A stretch of DNA of 64,000 nt, taken from assembly GCA_963697705.1 (NCBI GenBank), contig CAVOPA010000003.1, positions 930,001 through 994,000 on the forward strand, in the 5' to 3' direction. Shown here piece by piece: positions 28,195-35,844 of the stretch. Origin of the DNA: CAVUCH01 sp963697705 (lineage in GTDB: Bacteria; Acidobacteriota; Vicinamibacteria; Vicinamibacterales; JAENWD01). The translations under genes and the position numbers were made by a program. A model generated the notes under the pieces. The model ran no database searches. It was not told the origin of the DNA and was given only the letters and a program-made list of their open reading frames with translations. Numbering within the stretch: the first letter of the stretch is position 1; every line of letters starts with the position of its first letter.

Positions 28195-28899
28195 TCATCC
28201 CTTTATGACGCCGAGTGGCCGGAGTTGGGCAACGCGGGTCGAGATGCCCGCCCCATCCATCACCCCCCACGTCCTTGTACGCCAGCGGCATCTCCTCGGC
28301 AACGGTGCCCATTCCGGCGGCCTTCAGCACCACACCCCGCTCCGCCAGATCGTCCATGACCTGCTGCGCCGTCCAACTCCGCTTCGCGGCGGCGCAGCTC
28401 AGTCGCCGGCGGGCGCCATGGCACGATGAGCCGAACGTCTCGACGCTGGCGCGGGCGGTTCCCGCCATCACATACGAATAGCGGACCATGTCGCCGGGAA
28501 TGATGACCGGCTGGCCGACGTCGCAGTACGCGGCGGGCGTCTGCGGGTGCCCCGCCGGGTACGCCCGGGTGGCGCCTTTTCTATGGACGCACACGCGCCG
28601 CTTCTGGCCGTCGAGCTCGAAGCTCTCGAACTTCGCGATGTTGTGACCGACGTCGTACACCATTTCGATCCCGGCCTGCCCGGGCGAGATGCCGAGCGCG
28701 CGCGTCAGGCTCTCGCGGGTCCAGTGGGTCATCACCTGGCGGTTGGCGAACGCAAAGTTCGCGGCCGCCGCCATTGCCGCAAGGTACCGAACACCGACGG
28801 AAGGTCTCGCGCTTCGATATCGATGCCGATGTCGCCGGTGTGGTCGAAGAAGTGGAACACGGCAGACCGAAAGTTGGGGTGGATGCGTCTAACAGACAC
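28195..28899 (-). pseudogene. rtcB: Archease-RtcB remnant (fused by deletion, plus frameshift)
   Basis: The first 35 codons, from a GTG near 28899, encode the start of archease (FHFFDHTGDIGIDIEA). At about 28788-28795 this runs out of frame into the C-terminal third of the RNA ligase RtcB: YLAAMAAAANFAFANRQ, HRKGATRAYPAGHP and the region of the guanylylated histidine (SSCHGARR). Near 28255, within a run of six Gs, one extra base shifts the frame. Removing it restores the normal ending RVAQLRPLGVIKG at 28195. About 1.2 kb that should hold most of archease and the RtcB N-terminus is absent. No active ligase can be made from this. Biological deletion and misassembly are both possible. Confidence 0.8.
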
Positions 28900-28952
28900 G
28901 TTTGGGCCCCGCCGCCTCGGTGGGACGGGCCGGCAGCCCTTTCCGGCTCCGC

Positions 28953-28958
28953 TATACT
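28953..28958 (+). promoter_or_regulatory. -10 element TATACT, probable leaderless start
   Basis: TATACT ends six bases before the ATG at 28965 (three before the adjoining ATG at 28962). Transcription would begin at about the second ATG, and there is no Shine-Dalgarno sequence. This favours 28965 and a leaderless transcript. Confidence 0.45.
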
Positions 28959-28964
28959 TGCATG

Positions 28965-30146
28965 ATGCACTTCGACATCGCCGCCGTGCAGTCGGCGCTC
29001 GCCGCCGACCGACTCGACGGATGGCTGCTCTATGACTTCCACGGCTCGAATCCCGTTGCGACGACCCTGGCCGGCCTGGCCGGCAGCGGCAAGATGACCA
29101 CGCGCCGGTGGTTCTACATGATTCCCGCCACCGGCCAACCCCGGAAGCTCGTGCACGCCATCGAGTCGCACAATCTCGACAAGCTGCCCGGCGAAAAGCT
29201 CGTGTACGCAGGTCGCGAAGCCCTCGCTGCCGGGCTCGACACGTTGCTCCACGGTATCCGGCGCCTCGCCATGGAGTACTCGCCAAAGGGCGCGATCCCC
29301 TACCTGGCGCGCGTGGACGCGGGCACGATAGAGAACATCCGTGATCGCGGAGTGGAAGTGGTGTCGTCGGGCGATCTCGTGCAGCGCTTCGAGGCGTGCT
29401 GGGACGGCGAGGCGATCGCGACGCACTTCGAGGCGTCCAAACGGCTCTACCGGGTCAAGGATCGGGCGTTCGACCTGATCGCGGAACGCGTCCGGGCTGG
29501 CACGCCCACGACCGAATACGATATCCAGCAGGCGATGGCGGGGTGGTTCCGCGAAGAGGGCATGGTCAGCGACTCGGCCCCGATCGTCGCGGTCGACGCA
29601 CACGCGGGGGACCCACACTACGGCCCCAGCCCAGAAGGCAGTTCGTCGATAGGACCCGACCAGCTCGTCCTCCTCGATCTCTGGGCCAAGCTCGCGACGC
29701 CGGGCGCGGTGTATGCAGACATCACGTGGGTGGGCTTCACGGGCGCCCGGGTGCCCGACGAGCAGGCCTCCGCGTTTGCCGCGATCGCCCGTGCCCGAGA
29801 CGCGGCGATCGAAACGGCCCAGCATGCCGCCACCACGGGGGCCGACCTTCGCGGCTGGCAGGTCGACCGTGCCGCCCGGACCGTGCTGCAGGAAGCCGGG
29901 TATGGCGACCGGATCATGCACCGGACCGGGCACAGCCTGGGTGAGGACGTGCATGGCAACGGCGTCCACATGGACGACTACGAGACGCATGACGACCGCC
30001 GCCTGCTCCCGGGCAGCGGCTTCACAATCGAGCCTGGCTTGTACTTCGACCGCTTCGGCGTCCGGACCGAAATCAACATGGTGTTTGGCAGCGGGTCGGC
30101 GACGGTGACCGGGCCATCGCAAGGGGCGATTCTCGCGTTGCTCTAG
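28965..30146 (+). CDS. M24-family metallopeptidase (Xaa-Pro aminopeptidase-like)
   Basis: About 393 residues of the pita-bread fold peptidase family M24. The N-terminal creatinase-like domain begins DGWLLYDFHGSNPVA. The C-terminal domain shows the metal ligands in order: Asp in LVLLDLWAK, Asp in AVYADITWVG, His in RTGHSLGEDVHGNG, Glu in TIEPGLYF and Glu in VRTEINMVF. Such enzymes remove N-terminal residues before proline or cut X-Pro dipeptides. No signal peptide, so it is cytoplasmic. It starts divergently from the archease-rtcB remnant and is followed by the HtrA protease gene, 80 bases on. Confidence 0.9.
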   Translation: MHFDIAAVQSALAADRLDGWLLYDFHGSNPVATTLAGLAGSGKMTTRRWFYMIPATGQPRKLVHAIESHNLDKLPGEKLVYAGREALAAGLDTLLHGIRRLAMEYSPKGAIPYLARVDAGTIENIRDRGVEVVSSGDLVQRFEACWDGEAIATHFEASKRLYRVKDRAFDLIAERVRAGTPTTEYDIQQAMAGWFREEGMVSDSAPIVAVDAHAGDPHYGPSPEGSSSIGPDQLVLLDLWAKLATPGAVYADITWVGFTGARVPDEQASAFAAIARARDAAIETAQHAATTGADLRGWQVDRAARTVLQEAGYGDRIMHRTGHSLGEDVHGNGVHMDDYETHDDRRLLPGSGFTIEPGLYFDRFGVRTEINMVFGSGSATVTGPSQGAILALL

Positions 30147-30226
30147 GGCGTCCCGACGAGGAGCGCCACGCGGCCGCGCGATCGTGTGAGGGGCGCCTGT
30201 GCGGCGCCCGGAGGAAGGTATCAGCA

Positions 30227-31771
30227 ATGTCCACGCGGAAGACCACGGTGTTCTATGCGCTGCTCATCGCCGTCGCGTCGTTGGCGGTCGGGATGGTCAT
30301 CGCCTCACGGCTCGACCTGTCGCCCGAATCGTCTGCCCAGGGCCTGGCGGCGCCGGCCGCCAACGCGGCGCCGCTGAACGGCGCCATCACGCTGTCGACC
30401 TTCCGTGACATCGCGAAGGCGCAGACCCCGACGGTGGTCAACATCCGCACGGAGTCGCGCCAGCGCGCACAGGAGATGACGGAGTTCTTCGGCGGCGGCG
30501 ACGACCTCTTCCGGCGCTTTTTCGGCGCACCCGATGACGAAACACACCGCGCGCCGCAGCGCCGGCCGCGCGACCAGGTGGTACAGGCCGCGGGCACCGG
30601 CTTCATCATCAGCAAGGAAGGCTTCATTCTTACCAACAACCATGTCGTCGAGGGCGCGACGAAGGTGCTGGTCTCGCTCTACGGTGAGGACGAGGGGCAG
30701 GAGTATCCCGCGCGTGTCGTCGGCCGCGACCCGCTGACGGACAGCGCGCTGCTGGAGCTCACCGAAAAGCCGAATCACACGATGCCCGAGGCGAAGTTCG
30801 GCGACTCCGGCCAGATCCAGCAGGGCGACTTCGTGATGGCGATCGGCAACCCGTTCGGGCTGGCGCACACCGTCAGTGTGGGCGTGGTGAGCGCGCTCAA
30901 GCGCCCCTTCCCCGTCGCCACGGGCCGCTCGCAGGACATGATTCAGACCGACGCCGCCATCAATCCGGGCAACTCGGGTGGTCCGCTGCTGAATGCGCGC
31001 GGCGAAGTCGTCGGCATCAACACCGCGATCTACTCCGACGCGCGGCAGAGCGGCAACATCGGGATCGGTTTCGCCGTACCCATCAATGCGGTCCGGGATC
31101 TGTTGCCGCAGCTGCGGACGGGGAAAATCACGCGTGGGATGATCGGCGTCAGCGTCGGCGCGATCCCGCGCGAAAACTTCCAGGAGCTCGGGCTCAAGGA
31201 ACGGAAAGGCGCGCTCGTCATCTCGGTCAGTTCCGGCGGGCCGGCGGCGAAGGCCGGCGTGCAGCCGGGCGATATCATCCTCGAGGTGAACGGCAAGCCG
31301 ATCTCCAGCCGCGATGACCTCGTGCAGCTCGTCGTCGGGTTGAAGCCGGCGACCACCGTGCCGGTGCGGCTGCTGCGGGACAAGTCGGAGAAGACGCTGA
31401 ACGTCACCATCGGCGAGCTCGATCTCGAGGCCGAGGGCCAGCGGGCGGCCGGAGACTCCGAAGAAGAGGGCGACGCGAACGAAGGGTTCGGCATCACGCT
31501 CGGTAACCTGACTGCCGACCGCGCGCGCCGCATGGGTGTGCCGAGCGGCACGAGCGGCGCGCTCATCACCGACGTCGACCCGAATGGCAGTGCGGCGAGA
31601 GCCGGCGTGCGCCCCGGCGACATCATCCTCCAGGTGAACCGCAAGCCGGTCGCGAGTGCCGCAGAGGCCGTCAGCGCCCTCCAGAGCGTGCGCGCCGGCG
31701 GCACCGCGTTCCTGCTGATCTGGCGGAACAACCAGGAGATTTTCGTCCCGGTCGGCAAGGGCACCGAGTAG
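30227..31771 (+). CDS. HtrA/Deg-type periplasmic serine protease
   Basis: A 514-residue protein of the S1C family. The N-terminal membrane anchor (ALLIAVASLAVGMVIA) precedes a trypsin-like domain. The catalytic triad is visible as His in ILTNNHVVEG, Asp in DPLTDSALLEL and Ser in NPGNSGGPLL. Two PDZ domains follow (GPAAKAGVQPGDIILEVNG and GSAARAGVRPGDIILQVN). It degrades or refolds damaged envelope proteins and is usually stress-induced. The ATG at 30227 follows GGAGGAAGG. A good terminator hairpin lies 24 bases after the stop, so it is probably a single-gene unit. Confidence 0.95.
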   Translation: MSTRKTTVFYALLIAVASLAVGMVIASRLDLSPESSAQGLAAPAANAAPLNGAITLSTFRDIAKAQTPTVVNIRTESRQRAQEMTEFFGGGDDLFRRFFGAPDDETHRAPQRRPRDQVVQAAGTGFIISKEGFILTNNHVVEGATKVLVSLYGEDEGQEYPARVVGRDPLTDSALLELTEKPNHTMPEAKFGDSGQIQQGDFVMAIGNPFGLAHTVSVGVVSALKRPFPVATGRSQDMIQTDAAINPGNSGGPLLNARGEVVGINTAIYSDARQSGNIGIGFAVPINAVRDLLPQLRTGKITRGMIGVSVGAIPRENFQELGLKERKGALVISVSSGGPAAKAGVQPGDIILEVNGKPISSRDDLVQLVVGLKPATTVPVRLLRDKSEKTLNVTIGELDLEAEGQRAAGDSEEEGDANEGFGITLGNLTADRARRMGVPSGTSGALITDVDPNGSAARAGVRPGDIILQVNRKPVASAAEAVSALQSVRAGGTAFLLIWRNNQEIFVPVGKGTE

Positions 31772-31795
31772 TCTCGCACCCGGTCGCAGGCGACG

Positions 31796-31831
31796 AAGGC
31801 GGCGCACCCACGGGTACGCCGCCTTCCGTTT
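31796..31831 (+). terminator. Rho-independent terminator after htrA-type gene
   Basis: A perfect nine-base stem AAGGCGGCG/CGCCGCCTT (31796-31804 with 31817-31825), with a small inner helix in the loop, is followed by a short T-containing tail (CCGTTT). Confidence 0.75.
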
Positions 31832-31967
31832 GTACGGCCCGCGCAGCAGCCGTCACCGAGCTGCCAGCCGGACCGCGCCACATTCAGGGCCCATTCCGGC
31901 CTAGCCCTCAGGGCGAGCCCGCTTCTGAGACGTTGCAACGCTGCGCCTGTTGGAGTTACATACCGCC

Positions 31968-32525
31968 ATGACAACAGCGCTCGAGCGTGAAGTAAAGCTC
32001 AGGTTCCACTCGGTAGAGGAGGCGCGCCGCGTCATTGCCGGCAGTGAGGCAACGCCGGTGCGCAGCCGCCGGCTGCAGGAAGACTACCTGCTCGACGAAC
32101 CGGCCGAGACCCTGCGGAATCGCCGCTGTGTCCTGCGAATCCGAGTCGAGGCCGGCCGGAACCTCGTCACCTTCAAAGGGCCCGTTCAGCCATCCCACAT
32201 GAAGGTGCGCGAGGAACTCGAGACGGTGGTCGGGGATGGCGAGACGATGCTGCGGTGCTTCGAGCATCTCGGTTACCGCGTGTGGTTCCGATACCAGAAA
32301 TATCGCGAGGAGTACGCGCTTGGCGATGCCATCATCGCCATCGACGAGACGCCGGTCGGCGTGTTCGTGGAGGTCGAGGGGTCGGAGCAGGGCGTCACCG
32401 CTGCGGCACGCGCGCTCGGGTGCGGTCCCGACGACTACCTGCTCGATTCCTATCGCGGGCTCTTCATGGAGTACCGGCGCGCGCGTGGCCTCCCCGACAC
32501 CGACATGCTGTTCGACGGCGTCTGA
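31968..32525 (+). CDS. CYTH-domain protein (class IV adenylate cyclase / thiamine-triphosphatase fold)
   Basis: A 185-residue protein of the CYTH family. It opens with the defining ExExK motif (EREVKLRF). It then shows tunnel-forming charged residues: CVLRIRVEAGRNLVTFKGP, KVREELETVV, the WFRYQKYREEY strand, and AIIAIDETPVGVFVEVEG. CYTH enzymes bind triphosphates and metal and act as adenylate cyclases or as tripolyphosphatases/thiamine triphosphatases; sequence alone does not decide. It precedes the MurU/AmgK-like pair by less than 50 bases, suggesting an operon. ATG 31968 is preferred over a TTG at 31950. Confidence 0.85.
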   Translation: MTTALEREVKLRFHSVEEARRVIAGSEATPVRSRRLQEDYLLDEPAETLRNRRCVLRIRVEAGRNLVTFKGPVQPSHMKVREELETVVGDGETMLRCFEHLGYRVWFRYQKYREEYALGDAIIAIDETPVGVFVEVEGSEQGVTAAARALGCGPDDYLLDSYRGLFMEYRRARGLPDTDMLFDGV

Positions 32526-32572
32526 CCGACACTCCCACGGCCACGCCGGTGCCAGATTCCAGCGCCTCGCGC

Positions 32573-33523
32573 ATGCCCACCGCGCTCGTGCTGTCAGCCG
32601 GGCTCGGCACCCGCCTTCGTCCGCTGTCGTGGCTCCGGGCCAAGCCAGCCATGCCCGTTGCTGGAGCGCCGCTCATCGCGCACATCCTTCGACAACTCGC
32701 TGCGTGCGGCGTGCGGGATGCGGTCATCAACCTGCACCACCGCCCCGAGACGATCGCAGCCGTCGTCGGAGACGGCCACAGGTTCGGCGTGCGGGTGCGG
32801 TACTCGTGGGAACAGCCACTGCTTGGTTCGGGGGGCGGGCCAGCGCGCGCGTTCTCGATCGTCGAGGACGAGGAGTTGTTGATCATCAACGGCGACACGC
32901 TCACCGACATCGATATCCGAGCGTTGTACGCCGCCCACGTCGCCTCGCATGCGCTCGTCACGATGGCGCTGGTCGAGAACCCGCTGCCGCTGAAATACGG
33001 CGGCGTGCGACTCGACCCGTCTGGTGCAGTCGAGCGGTTCACGCCTCGGGGACACGCACCTGCGGGGTGGCACTTCGTGGGTGTGCAGGTGGCGCATCGC
33101 CAGGCGTTTGCGGGCGTGCCACTCGACGCGCCGAGTGAGAGCGTCGCCGACCGCTACCCTTCGCTGATAGCAGGATTGCCTGGCAGCGTCCGGGGCTGGG
33201 TGGGAACGGGGCACTTCGACGACATCGGCACACCGGCGTCTTACCTCGCCACATGTCTGCGAATGAGCCATGGAGATCCAGCTCGGCTGATCGAGCGGGG
33301 CGCTGTCGTCGGATCCGCGGCACGCCTGCGTAACACAGTCTGCTGGCGCGACGCGATTATCGAGGATGACGTCGAACTCGACGCGTGTATTGTGTGCAGC
33401 GGCGCCCTCGTGCGCCGCGGCTCACGGTATCATCGCTCGGTGCTGCTGCCGGCCGAGGCCGCGCCCGCTGGACCGCACGGCCATCTGGACGGTCCCCTTA
33501 CCGTCACGACGATCGATCTCTAG
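32573..33523 (+). CDS. MurU-like sugar-1-phosphate nucleotidyltransferase
   Basis: A 316-residue nucleotidyltransferase. The N-terminal signature TALVLSAGLGTRLRPLS and KPAMPVAGAPLI is that of sugar-1-phosphate NTP transferases. LLIINGDTLTDID supplies the metal-binding Asp. Because it is followed by an AmgK-like kinase, it most resembles MurU, which makes UDP-MurNAc from MurNAc-1-phosphate in the AmgK-MurU cell-wall recycling route; mannose-1-phosphate guanylyltransferase is the alternative. The last 60 residues add left-handed-helix-like repeats (AVVGSAARLRNTVCW, AIIEDDVELDACIV). The start is ATG 32573 or GTG 32549; neither has a clear ribosome binding site. Confidence 0.8.
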   Translation: MPTALVLSAGLGTRLRPLSWLRAKPAMPVAGAPLIAHILRQLAACGVRDAVINLHHRPETIAAVVGDGHRFGVRVRYSWEQPLLGSGGGPARAFSIVEDEELLIINGDTLTDIDIRALYAAHVASHALVTMALVENPLPLKYGGVRLDPSGAVERFTPRGHAPAGWHFVGVQVAHRQAFAGVPLDAPSESVADRYPSLIAGLPGSVRGWVGTGHFDDIGTPASYLATCLRMSHGDPARLIERGAVVGSAARLRNTVCWRDAIIEDDVELDACIVCSGALVRRGSRYHRSVLLPAEAAPAGPHGHLDGPLTVTTIDL

Positions 33524-33568
33524 CCGGCCGACCGCAAGACGCGCGTCGCACGCCAGAAAGGATGCTCC

Positions 33569-34621
33569 GTGCCGACCAGCGAGAAACGACGCGCCGACGC
33601 CGCACAGGTCCGGGATCGACTCGAGACGTACCTGCTCCGCAGCCAGCTGAAGAAGCGAACGCTGACCGTCGTGCCGCTCACGGGTGACGCGTCCGACCGC
33701 CGCTACTTCCGCGTGCTGGTCAGGGACGCGACGTCTCTCGTGCTCGCGCTGCACCCGCAATCGTTCTCGTACGACACGCTGCCGTTCGTGCAGATCGCTT
33801 CGCTGCTGCGCGAGATGCCGGTGCCCGTCCCCGCCATCGTCGACCACGCCGACGACCTCGCGTTGCTCGTGCTGCAGGATCTCGGAGACGTCACGCTGCA
33901 GGCGTATCTCGGGGCGGTCCAGCCGTCCGAGCACATCGGCCTCTATCGCCAGGCGGTCGCGCTGATTGAGATCCTGCAGCGCCGGGGCGCGGATCTCGCG
34001 TCGCCGATGTATCCGCCGTACCAGGTCGCATTCGACGCCGACAAGTTCATCTGGGAACTCGAGTTCTTTACCAAGCACTTCATCGAGGGCTACCGGGGCG
34101 TAACGATTGAACCACGCGTGCGTGACGCCCTGCACGGTGAGTGGCGCCGTCTTGCGACCCTGCTGGCGTCGGAGCCCCGCGTCCTCTGCCATCGCGACTA
34201 CCACAGTCGCAACCTGATGTTGTGCGCCGGCGATCTGTACGTGATCGACTTTCAGGACGCGCGCATGGGCCCGGACACCTACGATCTGGCGTCGCTGCTG
34301 CGCGATTCGTACGTGGATTTGCCGGAAGAGGACAGCCGCGAGCTGATCGACCACTTCATCGCGTTGAAGCGCGAAGGCCGCCCTGAGACCGCGACCGCGG
34401 AGTGGGAGCACGCATTCCGCGACCGCTTCGAGATGATGGCGCTCCAGCGCAACCTGAAGGCGCTCGGCACGTTCGGGTTCCAGACGACGGCCCGGAGCAA
34501 CCCCGTGTACATGCAGTACATCCCGCACACGCTCCGCTACGTGAGCATCGCGCTCGAGCGCCAGCCGCAATTCGCGCCGCTGCGTGAGTTGCTGGCCAGC
34601 CTGATCGAGGAGTTGGCCTAG
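33569..34621 (+). CDS. AmgK-like sugar kinase (APH fold)
   Basis: A 350-residue phosphotransferase of the aminoglycoside-phosphotransferase fold. Its Brenner-type catalytic loop is CHRDYHSRNLM and the metal-binding segment is YVIDFQDARMGPDTYDLAS. The N-terminal lobe has LTGDASDRRYFRV. This matches anomeric MurNAc/GlcNAc kinase AmgK, which phosphorylates C1 of the sugar so that MurU can make UDP-MurNAc without de novo synthesis. Pairing with the MurU-like gene 45 bases upstream supports the assignment. The GTG start at 33569 has AAAGGAT upstream. The stop codon overlaps the first base of a large inverted repeat. Confidence 0.82.
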   Translation: MPTSEKRRADAAQVRDRLETYLLRSQLKKRTLTVVPLTGDASDRRYFRVLVRDATSLVLALHPQSFSYDTLPFVQIASLLREMPVPVPAIVDHADDLALLVLQDLGDVTLQAYLGAVQPSEHIGLYRQAVALIEILQRRGADLASPMYPPYQVAFDADKFIWELEFFTKHFIEGYRGVTIEPRVRDALHGEWRRLATLLASEPRVLCHRDYHSRNLMLCAGDLYVIDFQDARMGPDTYDLASLLRDSYVDLPEEDSRELIDHFIALKREGRPETATAEWEHAFRDRFEMMALQRNLKALGTFGFQTTARSNPVYMQYIPHTLRYVSIALERQPQFAPLRELLASLIEELA

Positions 34622-34776
34622 TGGCCTGTCCTTGTCATTTCTAAAGTGCCTGTCGGGCATCCCGACTGGCGGCGTCGCTCGTCGCTCGAATCCTCCCGAT
34701 ATGCTCGCTTGTTCCGCCTTGCCAGTCGGGCGCCGCGCTCCGACATCCACTCTACAAATGACACGCACAGGCCACT
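34620..34776. repeat. Palindromic MITE-like element of about 157 bases
   Basis: The outer arms of 21 bases at 34620-34640 and 34756-34776 are complementary at 19 positions. Inner arms CCCGACTGGC (34661-34670) and GCCAGTCGGG (34721-34730) match perfectly. The whole could fold into one long hairpin. There is no coding content. It directly abuts the stop of the AmgK-like gene. It has the look of a miniature inverted-repeat element or a large repetitive extragenic palindrome; no second copy was noticed in this window. Confidence 0.65.
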
Positions 34777-34872
34777 AGAAAATCCCAACCCAGCACATCG
34801 CCCGGCCGCGAGCCGGGCGCTCTCGTGTGGCCCAAGCCGAACCGTGAGAGTCCGGCAGTAGTTCTGAGGTCC

Positions 34873-34913
34873 GCGTTCCGAATTCCGGATTGGGGAACGC
34901 TCCCCTATATACT
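34873..34913 (+). promoter_or_regulatory. Putative promoter with operator-like inverted repeat
   Basis: GCGTTCC (34873-34879) and GGAACGC (34894-34900) form a perfect inverted repeat with 14 bases between, just upstream of a -10-like TATACT (34908-34913). The repeat covers the expected -35 region, so it could be a repressor site for the downstream isomerase-like gene. Confidence 0.4.
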
Positions 34914-34943
34914 GGGGTGTTCGGTCACACACCCGGAGCCCGC

Positions 34944-35792
34944 GTGAGCGCCTTGCAGTTCGGCATATCGACGCACCTGTACCACGATCATCGGCTCAAC
35001 CGCGATCACGTCGTGGAGATCGCGGCTCACGGGTTCGAGACGGTTGAGATCTTCGCCAACCGGCCCCATGTCGATCTGGCCGATGAACACGGGATGGCGG
35101 AGGTCGTCGATTCGCTGCGTGATGCAGGGCTTCGCCCCCACTCAGTGCACGCGCCCATCGCCGAGTCGCTCGTGAGCGGCACGTGGGAAACGCCGCTCTC
35201 GATTGCGAGCGGCGACGAGCGCACGCGCACGCACGCGGTGGAAGCGGTCGAACAGTCAATCGGGTTCGCCCACCGGATCGGCGCATCTTTCGTCGTCGTG
35301 CACGTGGGCGTGCCCGACGCGCAACAACCGCGGCCCGACGACAATCGCTTCGACGCGGCGCGCCGGAGCGTCGAGGCGCTCGCCGACGCCGCACGGCCGC
35401 TCGGGATTCGGCTGGCCCTCGAGGTCATCCCGAACCGGCTGTCGACGGCGGAGCAACTGGTCCGGCTGATCGAGGAGGACCTCGAGCTGCCGGATCTCGG
35501 CGTGTGCTTCGACTTCGGGCACGCGGAGCTCGCCGGCGATCTGCTCGACGCGATCGAAACGCTGTCGGGACACGTGGTCACGACGCACGTGCACGACAAC
35601 CGGGGGCGTACCGACGATCACCTGCTGCCGTTCCAGGGACGGATCCACTGGGACGCCGGCCTCATGGCGCTGCAGAAGATCGGCTACGAAGGCGTGCTCA
35701 TGTTCGAGCTCGCCGCCGCCGCGAATCCGCGCGCCGCCCTCGAAGGGGCGCAGCGCGCCCGCGAGCGCCTCGAGCGGATGACGGCGTTCTGA
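34944..35792 (+). CDS. Sugar phosphate isomerase/epimerase-like TIM-barrel protein
   Basis: A 282-residue protein of the xylose-isomerase-like AP endonuclease 2 superfamily. Conserved barrel strands can be followed: FGISTHLYHDHRL, GFETVEIFANRPHVDL, LRPHSVHAPI, ASFVVVHVG, RLALEVIPNR, LGVCFDFGHAE (metal-binding Asp and His), VVTTHVHDNRG and YEGVLMFEL. These positions match metal ligands of epimerases and endonuclease IV relatives. The actual substrate is unknown. The GTG start at 34944 is supported by GGAG upstream, and residues before it look non-coding. The gene for asparaginyl-tRNA synthetase follows after 52 bases. Confidence 0.82.
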   Translation: MSALQFGISTHLYHDHRLNRDHVVEIAAHGFETVEIFANRPHVDLADEHGMAEVVDSLRDAGLRPHSVHAPIAESLVSGTWETPLSIASGDERTRTHAVEAVEQSIGFAHRIGASFVVVHVGVPDAQQPRPDDNRFDAARRSVEALADAARPLGIRLALEVIPNRLSTAEQLVRLIEEDLELPDLGVCFDFGHAELAGDLLDAIETLSGHVVTTHVHDNRGRTDDHLLPFQGRIHWDAGLMALQKIGYEGVLMFELAAAANPRAALEGAQRARERLERMTAF

Positions 35793-35844
35793 TGCGCATG
35801 GCGCCGCCCGCGTACGAGAGCGCACGGCGATCCTCGAAGAAGGC

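Noticed and set aside
28581..30227. 548-codon minus-strand open frame
   Set aside because: It is antisense to the clear M24 peptidase gene and its protein is Arg/Pro/Ala-rich without any family motif; long antisense frames are expected in GC-rich DNA.
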